A DNA stretch of 64,000 bases from Nostoc sp. UHCC 0302 (lineage in GTDB: Bacteria; Cyanobacteriota; Cyanobacteriia; Cyanobacteriales; Nostocaceae): positions 1 through 64,000 of the forward strand of contig NZ_CP151102.1 in NCBI RefSeq assembly GCF_038096175.1, given 5' to 3'. The notes beneath the pieces were generated by a model. The model was not told the origin of the DNA, did no database searches, and saw only the letters and a list, made by a program, of their open reading frames with translations. Shown here piece after piece: positions 27,446 through 36,162 of this stretch (positions are counted from its first letter, which is position 1; every line of letters starts with the position of its first letter). The translations under genes were made by a program, and so were the position numbers.

Positions 27446-28795
27446 TCAACCGCTTAACTCCCTTGCCTCGGCTAAAATCGGATTCACATCAAACCAAGAC
27501 TCGCCACCATCCCGATATTCAAATACAAAGCGACTACGAATTAGCTTTTGGTATCCCTGTCCATTACTGACTTTTTTATTGTGCTTAACATCACGCAGTA
27601 ATTGCCACTCTTCATCCGATATCGGCATAGTCATTTCATTTTTCCGAGCGCGAACCACTTGCTCTAGGATGCTACGGGAAAGCGGAAGTTTCATTTCCTC
27701 CTGAATCCAGATATTTAACAACCGTAACAAGTCTCGCACATGACCACCGCTTAAACTACATAGCCGCTCTAGAGTCGTGACACTATCAAAAATATCAGTA
27801 ATCTGGCTTAAGCGCTCGTCTGGTTGCAAATCGGGAAAGGCTCTGGCTAACACCATCTGTTGCATCAGTGCCATCCCCTGTTGATGCACACTACCGTCAG
27901 ACCACTGCACAGGTACCATTGGTAACACCTTCGGGTCTTCCGGGAATCGCTGGGTCAGCGTTCCATAATCATTCGAGAATTTCAAAGCAAAGGGCATTGT
28001 AAAGACTAAATGACAATTCAGCTTTGTCAAAAGCTCTCCTTGATCTACAAACAGATATTCCTGTTGCGGACGACCCCAGGGCTTGATGCGATTATCTATG
28101 CGGTCGAGGTTATCTACAATCACCACCAATCCCTTTTTCCCCTGCTGCTTCAGTTTAGCGATCGCCGGCTCTAACAGTTCTCGATTAATCGCCTCCAACA
28201 GTCTGGTTTTCTGTGGCGATAGGTACTGATTAAGTTTCTGCCGCAGTATCGGATCACTTTTCATCTGGGATATAATTTCTCCAATTCCTAGAGCGAGGGA
28301 GAATTTATCTTTGTTCATAGATAAACCAACATCTCCTATAGGTGTTTTTACCTTCAACCCTGTTACCTCAGAGTTTAAAACCTTCAACGCACCTTGCAGT
28401 AGCTGATTTAACTTGCTCGCTTCCTCCAGGGGTATTTTCTCCAAACTCTGGCTGACACGATGAGCGATGGCTAGCAGCACATCTACAATATCTACATCGG
28501 TCATTTCCAAGTCTTCGCTAGACTCAAAATACACCACATGAAAGTTTAGCGCTTCAAGTTCAACCTGTAAGCGTAATAGTTCTGTTGATTTGCCACAGCC
28601 TATATGTCCAGTTAACAAAGTACAGGTTGGTTCGTTCGGTTTAAAGAATGTAATTTTCTGTTTTAGCTTACCGATAATATCCCCACCTCTGACCTGGGAG
28701 AAGTCTATATAATACTTGATATCTGAAAGTTGATTGACACGTAAAGTCCGGCTTGGGTTAGTTCTTTGGAAAAATTTTAGTAAATCTATGGTCAT
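27446..28795 (-). CDS. AAA/P-loop ATPase of the Nostoc ATPase-TPR pair
   Basis: 449 residues. Walker A is GHIGCGKST (63-71), Walker B is GLVVIVDNLDRI (about 222-233) and a sensor-like FTMPFALKF follows. The C-terminal third contains a winged-helix-like region (VVRARKNEMTMPISDEEWQL). Such NTPases are found next to TPR or WD40 proteins in heterocystous cyanobacteria and look like signalling or conflict NTPases of the STAND type. Function is not established. The partner gene downstream is truncated. Confidence 0.82.
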   Translation of the reverse strand: MTIDLLKFFQRTNPSRTLRVNQLSDIKYYIDFSQVRGGDIIGKLKQKITFFKPNEPTCTLLTGHIGCGKSTELLRLQVELEALNFHVVYFESSEDLEMTDVDIVDVLLAIAHRVSQSLEKIPLEEASKLNQLLQGALKVLNSEVTGLKVKTPIGDVGLSMNKDKFSLALGIGEIISQMKSDPILRQKLNQYLSPQKTRLLEAINRELLEPAIAKLKQQGKKGLVVIVDNLDRIDNRIKPWGRPQQEYLFVDQGELLTKLNCHLVFTMPFALKFSNDYGTLTQRFPEDPKVLPMVPVQWSDGSVHQQGMALMQQMVLARAFPDLQPDERLSQITDIFDSVTTLERLCSLSGGHVRDLLRLLNIWIQEEMKLPLSRSILEQVVRARKNEMTMPISDEEWQLLRDVKHNKKVSNGQGYQKLIRSRFVFEYRDGGESWFDVNPILAEARELSG

Positions 28796-28923
28796 AATAA
28801 AGTAATCTCTTGATTCTTACTGCTTAATTTCTTAACAGTTGTAGCTATTTATTTCCAATATGTAGGATAGCGCTCTTGATTCATAAAATGTTTTCGTGGG
28901 AGAGCGACAATATCAAACAGTAT

Positions 28924-29874
28924 TTAACTGATTAAATGCTGTTTGAGATCATGTTGTGAATGCCGCAGAATATTCATCGCTTTAACTTGAATTTGGCGAA
29001 CCCGCTCTCGACTCAAGTCTAAACGTTTTCCAATCTCAGCTAGGGTCAGTTCACGATCCGAATCTAGCCCAAAGCGCAGAATTATCACTTCTCTTTGTAT
29101 GGGTGTTAGCAATGAGAGCGCATTAATCATGTCTTGGCGCAAACATTCTTGGGCGATATGTTCATCTAGAGAAACGCTTTCGTCTTGTAAGAGTTCGCCC
29201 AGTGCTGTATTCTGGTTTTCTCCAACTGACTGGAACAGAGAAACTGGCTGACGAGAAACGCTGATATATTCCCAAATCTGATTAGGCTTTTCGTTTAATG
29301 CAAGAGCAATTTCTGTGATGGTAGAACGGCGACCTAGGGTTTGAGACAGTTCGCGCTGTACCTTCTTGATTTTGTTGAGTTTCTCGTTTATGTAAATGGG
29401 CAAGCGAATAGTACGGGAGGTTTGGGCTATAGCTCGTGTGATAGACTGCACAATCCACCAGTATGCATAGGTAGAAAGCTTGTAGCCCCGGTTGGGATCA
29501 AACTTCTCGATACCCCGTTGTAAACCCAGTGATCCTTCTTGGAGCAAATCGAGAAATTCCATGTTACGGTTCTGGTATTTCTTGGCGACCGAAACCACCA
29601 GCCGCAAATTCGCTGTTACCATTTTTTGCTTCGCTCTGTGACCAAGTTTCAGAAATTGAGTTACTTCGGCTTCAGTTTTGTTAATGTCCGCAGCTAATTC
29701 AACCGAAGTTGGTTCTCGGTGCAGTTGTTCGGTAAGCATAGTTCTTGCTTGCGCGATTACCATCATCTGCTGTACCTGTCTTGCGTAGGCAATTTCTTGC
29801 TCAGGAGTCAGCAGCGGAAAGCGACCGATTTCTTGTAGGTAAATGCGAACTAAGTCAGAAGTATGGAGAGACAT
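28924..29874 (-). CDS. RNA polymerase sigma factor, RpoD/group 2 family
   Basis: Sigma-70 family protein. Regions 1.2-2 begin LVRIYLQEIGRFPLLTPEQE; region 2 has KMVTANLRLVVSVAKKYQNR, LDLLQEGSLGLQRGIEKFDP and GYKLSTYAYWWIVQSITRAI; region 4 has REVIILRFGLDSDRELTLAE and LDLSRERVRQIQVKAMNILR. A frame extends 38 codons upstream, but MSLHTSDLVR at 29874 matches the start of its paralogue at 32142, so I use it (316 residues). It is preceded by a repeat- and palindrome-bearing promoter region. Group 2 sigma factors are dispensable stress or nutrient regulators in cyanobacteria. Confidence 0.93.
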   Translation of the reverse strand: MSLHTSDLVRIYLQEIGRFPLLTPEQEIAYARQVQQMMVIAQARTMLTEQLHREPTSVELAADINKTEAEVTQFLKLGHRAKQKMVTANLRLVVSVAKKYQNRNMEFLDLLQEGSLGLQRGIEKFDPNRGYKLSTYAYWWIVQSITRAIAQTSRTIRLPIYINEKLNKIKKVQRELSQTLGRRSTITEIALALNEKPNQIWEYISVSRQPVSLFQSVGENQNTALGELLQDESVSLDEHIAQECLRQDMINALSLLTPIQREVIILRFGLDSDRELTLAEIGKRLDLSRERVRQIQVKAMNILRHSQHDLKQHLIS

Positions 29875-29988
29875 GTAATTTAACCAATTGAGTAAATGTT
29901 GAATAAAGTTCTGACAAAAGAAATTTACAGCATCACTTGCTTTGCTCAAAATACAAGTGCTATCTCTGCCGAGGCGATTAAACCTCAC

Positions 29989-30526
29989 ATGTGCGATCGC
30001 TCATGTAAGGTTGTACTAAGCCTGCTTGCTTACACTGGTATACCAGAGTGCCTACAATTATTTATCTAATGCTAATACTGTATTTTTGCTTTTAATCAAA
30101 GCTAGTGTCTTTTGCCGCTCAGTTCCCCTTTCTTCCCGCAGACGGCACACTGTAAATTTCTATTCATATACTTTTTCTTAGTGCAAGAGTGACTTCAAGT
30201 CACTTTAATGCACTATTTTTCAAAAACATTTTAACTTTCACCAAAACTAGTGTTTTTGCCGCTTAGTTCCCCTTTCTTTTAGCAAGCAATACACTGCAAA
30301 GTAATATTCAATATTTTTTGGTTACGAATATATGTATTTTTTAATTTAGCACACTATTTATCGAAGTCAAGCATAAATTTCTGCTAGCAATGGCAAAGGT
30401 AAAGATATCAAAATATGGCATTTTACAGGAATTCAGGTAAGTTAAGGCTTTTCGCTAGCAAAGCAGTCCTATATTTGGTGCTTGAGCTTGGGGGGAAAGT
30501 GAAAATAAAACATCAACATCAACATG
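29989..30526. promoter_or_regulatory. Regulatory region upstream of the minus-strand sigma factor
   Basis: Contains two imperfect direct repeats of about 58 bp (30098-30156 and 30243-30300), each with CTAGTGT(C)TTTTGCCGCT followed by AGTTCCCCTTTCTT, around a central palindrome AGTGACTTCAAGTCACT (30188-30204) that is enclosed by AGTGCA/TGCACT arms. The arrangement looks like a regulator binding array. No ORF is seen in it. Confidence 0.55.
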
Positions 30527-30868
30527 TCAAGCCTCATCAATCATCTCTTTGTTAGCTTCTACCTTGCCCAAAGGTAACAGTAGCTCCTCCAAAATTCTGT
30601 CTCCAAATAGCTGAAGTTGTTCGGAGCAATATTTAGTGGCACTAGCTTTACAAGTCATTCCTACAACTTCCGAATAGCGAATCATTAATTTATCCCGATT
30701 CATTACCAAGTTTGATTTCTGCTTTTGCCCTGGTATTGGTAAATGATCAAACACGTACTGGGGACGAGTATTGCTACCTGAAGAGTGCAAATATTGATAG
30801 AAAGCTCCATCATGGTATAATTTTGTTGGATTAAGTGATTTTGGATCGTAAACAGAATTGAGTTCCAT
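30527..30868 (-). CDS. Hypothetical protein
   Basis: 113 residues, not recognised: MELNSVYDPKSLNPTKLYHD, then IPGQKQKSNLVMNRDKLMIR, then a helical end LLLPLGKVEANKEMIDEA. No membrane segment. ATG start and even codon use make it a plausible real gene. Confidence 0.6.
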   Translation of the reverse strand: MELNSVYDPKSLNPTKLYHDGAFYQYLHSSGSNTRPQYVFDHLPIPGQKQKSNLVMNRDKLMIRYSEVVGMTCKASATKYCSEQLQLFGDRILEELLLPLGKVEANKEMIDEA

Positions 30869-31076
30869 TTTCGTTAGCCTTAACTAAACAAACAAATACT
30901 TTCATCTAGATGTAAAGCGTAGCGATCGCTATTGATTGAACTAGCTATAGACTTTGAGCGACACGGCTTTACGCTTTAAGTTGCCGTTACCATCATCACC
31001 GTTAGTTGTGATTGTCGGTTGAGGGCATTCGGATTTTTTACACTGATAATTCGGCGTTGCTGATTGAAAATATGAA

Positions 31077-31600
31077 TCAGGCGATCGCTACAATTTGATG
31101 AGTGTATGAGGTGTTGAGTGGCAGTGAGCTATATTTAAGATAATATATTACTAACCGAATAGAGAGTTTAAGCATTTGTTCTGACTTAGAATAACAAAAA
31201 GTTTTTCGATGTAGTCGAGCCAAGTAATGTCTAAAACGGCTGTTTTCTCTTTCTATTCGTGTCATATAAGTTTTACTAACAATATGATCTTCATTGCTAA
31301 TAAAACATGGATAAACTGGGTAACCATCTGTAACATAAAAGAAAGAATGCCAACACCCGATAATCTGCCACAACAGCTTAAATGTTGTTGAACTACGGTC
31401 GCCTAAAACCCATGCTATAACTCCTGGAAAGTTCTTATTAACTGCCGTCCACAACCAAATTTTGTTTTTTTTACCAATAAATGTTTCTAACTCATCAATT
31501 TGGGGATTTCTGGTATTTCATCATATTCCGGTGTATCTGGCAAGCTATTACCTACTTCTTTTACCCAATTGATGACTGTCGTATGATGACTGCATGATCT
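31077..31600 (-). pseudogene. IS1-family transposase, frameshifted and truncated
   Basis: The long frame ending at 31077 carries WTAVNKNFPGVIAWVLGDRS, then FYVTDGYPVYPCFISNEDHI and RIERENSRFRHYLARLHRKT, the InsB-type DDE domain of IS1. The preceding N-terminal part (RKLRSCSHHTTVINWVKEVG) is in another frame, because one base seems lost in a CCC run near 31500 (EIP then IDELETFIGKK). The zinc-binding N-terminus is not found. A dead copy. Confidence 0.85.
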
Positions 31601-31619
31601 CAACTTTCTGACAATGCGT

Positions 31620-31772
31620 AACTTCTACTATATTTACATTGCTAACTGAAACTATATTATTAACTCCGGCAGTAAATACAAATAGTCCAGTAATGAACTG
31701 GAACATAGCGAGAGTAACAAATTCCCAAAAGATGACTACGATTGTCAGGGTAAGTGCAGATTGCATATCCAT
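31620..31772 (-). CDS. Small membrane protein, probably cut by the IS1 remnant
   Basis: ATG at 31772 has a good Shine-Dalgarno (GAGG, 7 bases upstream). The product MDMQSALTLTIVVIFWEFVT continues LAMFQFITGLFVFTAGVNNI, with one or two hydrophobic helices. After about residue 51 the frame runs into IS1-derived sequence out of its transposase frame, so the natural C-terminus is probably lost. Family unknown. Confidence 0.5.
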
Positions 31773-32141
31773 GATTATTCCTCAACTAAGTATTTGTATT
31801 TTTCAATTGTTTTACGCAAAGCGTTTTTAAGACTTGTTCAAATGTGAAGGGACTTTGAAAAAGTCTTCTCTTGAAGAGAGGACTTGACTCAAAAAATAGC
31901 GTAGCATCCATCTGATTTAATTCAACCAAACTTCTTTGTTACTTAAAGCTAATTTATAAAATAAAACAGCTTTTACTATTTACCTTTTTAAAGCTTTCAA
32001 GTATTATGTATATAAATTTATTCACCAAAGATAAATATAGCTTTAAGTCTATGATTAGGATTTGATTTATTAGCTAATCCGCAAGATAAAATCTTTATCT
32101 CAAACAATAAATAAAAATATTCATCACAATTAATTGAAAGT
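31773..32141. other. Divergent intergenic region before the second sigma factor
   Basis: No gene. A near-palindrome AAGTCTTCTCTTGAAGAGAG (then GACTT) lies at about 31860-31884. The last 200 bases are AT-rich and would hold the promoter of the plus-strand sigma gene. Confidence 0.4.
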
Positions 32142-33089
32142 ATGACTAGTGCAACTCCCGATTTAGTTCGCTCGTATTTAAAAGAAATCGCTCGTTATCC
32201 TCTGCTGACTCCTGAACAGGAAATCTCCTACGCTAGGCTTGTGCAACAGATGCTTGGGGTTGAAGTTGAACGCGTGAGCCTTGCACAACAATTAAACCGA
32301 CAACCAACCGCAAGAGAATTAGCTACGACTCTTGGTAAAACTGAAGCTGAAGTAAAGTCAATTCTCCACCAGGGGGAACGAGCAAAGCAGAAAATGGTAA
32401 CTGCTAACCTCCGCCTGGTAGTGGCGATCGCTAAAAAATACCAGAACCGAAACCTAGAATTTCTTGACTTGATTCAAGAAGGTACGCTCGGTTTATACCG
32501 TGGCGTTGAGAAGTTTGACCCAAACAAGGGCTACAAACTTTCAACCTATGCCTACTGGTGGGTTACTCAATCAATCACACGTGCGATCGCAGAGCAATCA
32601 CGAACTATTCGCTTGCCTATTCATATCAACGAAAAGCTGAATAAAATCAAGAAAATACAACGGGAATTATTTCAGTCATTGGGTCGTAAACCAACTTTAG
32701 TAGAGATTGCTGAAGAATTAAAGGTTAAACCAGAGCAGGTTCGAGAATATATTCAAGCAGACCGAAAGTTACTTTCTTTAGAAATGCGCGTTGGCAATGA
32801 CCAGGACACGGAATTAAGTGAACTTTTAGCTGACGAAAATGTTTCCCCATTGGAACAATTAAATTTTTCATTGATGCGCCAGAATATAAAAGATTTGCTA
32901 GCATCACTGCCCCCAATACAACGAGAAGTACTAACTCTACGTTTCGGGTTAGAGAATGATCATCAACTGAGCTTAACTCAGATTGGAGAACGCCTTAACT
33001 TGAGTCGGGAACGAATTCGGCAGCTTGAAAATAAAGCACTTACTATTCTTCGCCGTAAACAAAGCGACATAAGGGAGTATCTTAATTAA
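32142..33089 (+). CDS. RNA polymerase sigma factor, RpoD/group 2 family
   Basis: 315 residues with the same layout as the divergent paralogue at 28924-29874. It has LVRSYLKEIARYPLLTPEQE at the start, region 2 KMVTANLRLVVAIAKKYQNR, LDLIQEGTLGLYRGVEKFDP and GYKLSTYAYWWVTQSITRAI, region 3 LGRKPTLVEIAEELKVKPEQ, and region 4 REVLTLRFGLENDHQLSLTQ with LNLSRERIRQLENKALTILR. The two genes read as an old duplication. It is followed 39 bases later by a small HNH gene on the same strand. Confidence 0.94.
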   Translation: MTSATPDLVRSYLKEIARYPLLTPEQEISYARLVQQMLGVEVERVSLAQQLNRQPTARELATTLGKTEAEVKSILHQGERAKQKMVTANLRLVVAIAKKYQNRNLEFLDLIQEGTLGLYRGVEKFDPNKGYKLSTYAYWWVTQSITRAIAEQSRTIRLPIHINEKLNKIKKIQRELFQSLGRKPTLVEIAEELKVKPEQVREYIQADRKLLSLEMRVGNDQDTELSELLADENVSPLEQLNFSLMRQNIKDLLASLPPIQREVLTLRFGLENDHQLSLTQIGERLNLSRERIRQLENKALTILRRKQSDIREYLN

Positions 33090-33128
33090 TTAGAATTTAC
33101 TCACGCTCAAGTTGTCGAATAGGAGAGT

Positions 33129-33419
33129 ATGAGCCGAAACCGCTATCCATCTAACTGGAAACAAATTGCTACTGCTGTAAAGAATTCTTCTGATTGGCGT
33201 TGCTCTCGGTGTGATCGCCCTTGTCTACGCCCAGATGAAAAGCCTGTTGGTTTATCTTTATCCCAACGTCGGGTTTATAACCTTCAGGTACATCATTACA
33301 ACTTCGACCCCGAAGATAACCGTCCAGAAAACCTTGCCCCGTTGTGCAGTAGCTGCCATTTGTACTACCACCGATTCAGGCGAGGCAATATTTCACCAGG
33401 GCAATTATCTTTGTTTTAG
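33129..33419 (+). CDS. Small HNH endonuclease-family protein
   Basis: 96 residues. CSRCDRPCL and CSSCH provide the zinc cysteines, and the HNH core is VHHYNFDPEDNRPENLAPLC with the second histidine run CHLYYHR. The start has an AGGAG Shine-Dalgarno. HNH proteins this small occur widely in Nostocales genomes; role unknown, possibly nicking or nuclease activity. It may be co-transcribed with the sigma factor. Confidence 0.85.
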   Translation: MSRNRYPSNWKQIATAVKNSSDWRCSRCDRPCLRPDEKPVGLSLSQRRVYNLQVHHYNFDPEDNRPENLAPLCSSCHLYYHRFRRGNISPGQLSLF

Positions 33420-33880
33420 TATTTAGATGCACGGAGGCTTGCCTAATTTTGACGAAAAACTATTATTAAGACAATACCTTCGCCAATTTACGAGGCCAAG
33501 TTGATGTATTAACGTCTTGTTTTGAAAGGTTTGACGAAAACAATAAGTCATAAAAATTCCTTCAAGATTTCCCGTAAGTATTTTTTAACGTATTGCTCGC
33601 AGTATCAAAAGTTTGAGCTTACAAAGTAATTTTGTAAGCTCAAACGTTTATCTATGAATCATTTTGCCGTTTTTGCCAAAAATTTTCTAGGCTCTTATTT
33701 TGGCAACGGTATTACGTCTGAAATCCTTATTTGGGTAGATTGTGATCTGTATATATGTAGTGCTTCTCAAATTTTTGGCAACACGACCAATAGAAGAATG
33801 TGCTAGAGTTTGGACTCTAAACTTATTGGTTTGTAGCGTGTGACACGCTTTAATTAAATTCGCTGCCTTAATTTGAATTG
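33420..33880. other. Intergenic region with strong hairpins
   Basis: No gene. Contains a perfect 15-bp stem (listed separately) and a GCGTGTGACACGC hairpin near 33837-33851, next to the end of the minus-strand condensation-domain gene. Confidence 0.45.
33611..33645. terminator. Perfect 15-bp inverted repeat, terminator-like or MITE-like
   Basis: GTTTGAGCTTACAAA, five-base loop GTAAT, then TTTGTAAGCTCAAAC. No strict T run follows on either strand, so a role as a terminator is only one option. Confidence 0.5.
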
Positions 33881-35200
33881 CTATCTGATAGCTTCGTTCA
33901 GTAGATGTATTGCCTCTTCGTAAAGTGTGTTCGCTTGGGTTCGTGACATTACCGATTCTTCAGACACGAGTGTGAAAAATAGCTGCTCGCCCAAAGTCGT
34001 CACGCCCAGATCGTTTTTGCCACTCATCCTCACAATAGGGCCATAGATTGCCTGAAGTTGAAGCTCTCCGAACTGTTGCTGAATCGTTAGTCGCCCCAGA
34101 TTGCTAATGCCTATGTCGGAGCCGAATAGTTGGTCTTGAAATCCTTGTAGGACAACATCGGGACTGGGATAAGTAGATGCCCATTCCTGATTTTGAAAAA
34201 TTTCCTCAAAGAGCTTGTCTGGTGTCATGATTTGATTGAGTTGCTGCTTCAGAGAACGGGCAACATCCCATAGATTGGCATCAGCGCTTAAGTGGTGAGA
34301 TGTCCGTCCAGCACTAACCCAGAGACCGACATCTTCCTGGTTGAAAGATGTCAAGTACGGTCTGAGATTAATCGGTGACATACAGCGGAGGTTTTGTGGC
34401 TGTTCTGAACCATTTTGGTGGCGGATGGCTAAGAGAAAAGCAGCACAAATTGCCGCATGAACGCTCGTTTGCTCTTGCCGAGAGCGAGTCAGGAGCAACA
34501 GAGTTGTCTTGGGGGAAAGCGAACCGGAACGGACAAATTGACGGTTATTTTGCCTCACTGATTGCACAGATCCCAAAGAACCGCTCATCTTTGTGAATTT
34601 AGGCATCGGCTTTAACTCAGAAAGCGTTTGGAGGGCTTTTCCTGGAACCAAGTCCTCTCGCGACGGCGGAACAGGTAAAGACTGTACAAAGACAGTGGGT
34701 GTAGCCAGCGCCTGCAAAATATCTCGAATTAAATAAGTAATCGAGGTTCCATCTGCGATCGAGTGATGGGATATTACGATTAATTCTGATAATTGTGCAT
34801 CATTGCTGGAGTGAACTAAGACGACACGCACTAAGGGAGCTTGCCACCAGACAAAGGGTGTTTCAATTTCTCGCTCAACTTCTCGCTGCCAGTGTTCTTC
34901 GGATTGTCGCTGTACAACTCGCAGTGGAATGGGGGCAGAGTCTTCAACAAACCAAGGTTGTTCTGCTTCATCAAGCGCAATGCGAACTCGCAGTAAGGGA
35001 TGGCGTTGCTGTACGAGGGTGAGTGCTTGCTGAAGTTGATGAACGCTGAATCTTCCTTTGATTTGTGCAGTGAGAGCGAAATGGAAGGGATTAGCTCGGT
35101 CAAGGAGCCAGAAGAGCTGCTCTAATGCTCCAAGGGGGCGACAGACAGCAACAGCTTGAGTGCGATCTAGACATTGCATATACATATAGTTAATCTCCAT
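33881..35200 (-). CDS. Condensation-domain acyltransferase (PapA/alcohol acetyltransferase-like)
   Basis: 439 residues of the CoA-dependent acyltransferase/NRPS condensation superfamily. The catalytic motif HHSIADG (HHxxxDG) follows LSELIVIS. The N-terminal RPLGALEQLFWLLDRANPFH and later PINLRPYLTSFNQEDVGLWV fit stand-alone members. It would move an acyl group between a thioester and an alcohol or amine; substrate unknown. ATGs at 35200 and 35185 are possible; a GGAG lies 9 bases before the latter. It is the last gene of the TetR-controlled operon, about 87 bases after the PNPOx-like gene. Confidence 0.85.
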   Translation of the reverse strand: MEINYMYMQCLDRTQAVAVCRPLGALEQLFWLLDRANPFHFALTAQIKGRFSVHQLQQALTLVQQRHPLLRVRIALDEAEQPWFVEDSAPIPLRVVQRQSEEHWQREVEREIETPFVWWQAPLVRVVLVHSSNDAQLSELIVISHHSIADGTSITYLIRDILQALATPTVFVQSLPVPPSREDLVPGKALQTLSELKPMPKFTKMSGSLGSVQSVRQNNRQFVRSGSLSPKTTLLLLTRSRQEQTSVHAAICAAFLLAIRHQNGSEQPQNLRCMSPINLRPYLTSFNQEDVGLWVSAGRTSHHLSADANLWDVARSLKQQLNQIMTPDKLFEEIFQNQEWASTYPSPDVVLQGFQDQLFGSDIGISNLGRLTIQQQFGELQLQAIYGPIVRMSGKNDLGVTTLGEQLFFTLVSEESVMSRTQANTLYEEAIHLLNEAIR

Positions 35201-35287
35201 AATTATCTGTTATTGAGCGAATTGAAGCGTACCCCTGCAATACGAGCAAGCTACGCCCTGGTCTCGTAGAGAAGCTGCTTGACTTGT

Positions 35288-35905
35288 TTAATAAGCCGTA
35301 ATTGAAGAAGAGCGCTCACCCAACTGCTGTTCTAATTCCGTAATCCGAGCTTGCAAGGGAGCTATCATCGCTGTAACTTCTGTTTGAGAATAGCGGATGG
35401 GAATATGCTGGGAGCAATTCTCGCTGGTGGCTTCTACATGGAAGAGGATAGCGTGTTCAATTGTGGCAGGATAATCTGGAACTCGTAGTCGGTCAATTAA
35501 TGCCAAATCCCCTTCAACATATTCGGCTGTTCCCCAAATCTTGATACGTTGACGATGCCGATAATCCATCAAGAACAAAAACGCTTTGTCGTTGCCAGAC
35601 AGATTGCCCACCGTGATGTACTGTGCATTCCCAGAAAAGTCTGCAAAGCCGAGAGTTTTCTCATTAAGTACCTTTAAAAAACCGGGTGATCCGCCCCGAA
35701 ACTGGATGTAAGGATAGCCATTAGAACTGACTGTTCCCAAGTAAAACCCATCAAGTTGTGCGATGAATTCCTCAAGCTTGGGAGTAATCGAATCATTGTT
35801 AGGCCCCTTTGCAATGTAGCGTTCATAGGTCTGCCGTGAACCCCGTTGTTCTTGTGCAGCTTGCACTTGGGGCGTAAAAGCAATTTCTCCAAACTTACGT
35901 GGCAT
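35288..35905 (-). CDS. Pyridoxamine 5'-phosphate oxidase-like flavoprotein
   Basis: 205 residues of the PNPOx-like split-barrel fold: FIAQLDGFYLGTVSSNGYPY, then IQFRGGSPGFLKVLNEKTLG, then GNDKAFLFLMDYRHRQRIKI with WGTAEYVEG. These small proteins bind FMN, F420 or heme and act as oxidoreductases. The ATG has a perfect AGGAGG Shine-Dalgarno that overlaps the stop codon of the GST mini-gene upstream, so translation is coupled. It ends with a short coiled coil. Confidence 0.88.
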   Translation of the reverse strand: MPRKFGEIAFTPQVQAAQEQRGSRQTYERYIAKGPNNDSITPKLEEFIAQLDGFYLGTVSSNGYPYIQFRGGSPGFLKVLNEKTLGFADFSGNAQYITVGNLSGNDKAFLFLMDYRHRQRIKIWGTAEYVEGDLALIDRLRVPDYPATIEHAILFHVEATSENCSQHIPIRYSQTEVTAMIAPLQARITELEQQLGERSSSITAY

Positions 35906-35914
35906 AATGCCCTC

Positions 35915-36040
35915 CTAAACTGCAACAGGCTCTGCAATGCCAATCATGCCGACAAAACCAGGAAGATGTTTGACACGCTCGAGCATTAATTTTGCTTTGT
36001 AGCTGTTGCCAGACAGTTCGTGACCATAGAGCTTAATCAT
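35915..36040 (-). pseudogene. Glutathione S-transferase gene with large internal deletion (41-codon mini-ORF)
   Basis: MIKLYGHELSGNSYKAKLML is the N-terminal thioredoxin-fold strand of a GST, and ERVKHLPGFVGMIGIAEPVA resembles the C-terminal tail of the same family; about 150 residues in between are missing, in frame. The ATG keeps an AGGAGG Shine-Dalgarno, and the mini-ORF now acts as the first cistron of the operon. It may survive as a leader that couples translation of the PNPOx-like gene. Confidence 0.7.
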
Positions 36041-36085
36041 GGATCAGTCCTCCTGCATTAGATAAGACCGAATTAGGTTGACTTT

Positions 36086-36131
36086 GTACCGTTCGTTCGG
36101 TATGAAATTACTGTACCGAATGTTTGGTACG
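36086..36131. promoter_or_regulatory. Pair of TetR-type operators in the divergent promoter
   Basis: Two related imperfect palindromes, TACCGTTCGTTCGGTA (36087-36102) and GTACCGAATGTTTGGTAC (36113-36130), with centres 27 bp apart, between the TetR gene and the divergent GST/PNPOx/acyltransferase operon. The placement indicates repression of both directions. Confidence 0.8.
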
Positions 36132-36162
36132 ATGTCAACAGAAAACTTAGAACTTACAATAA

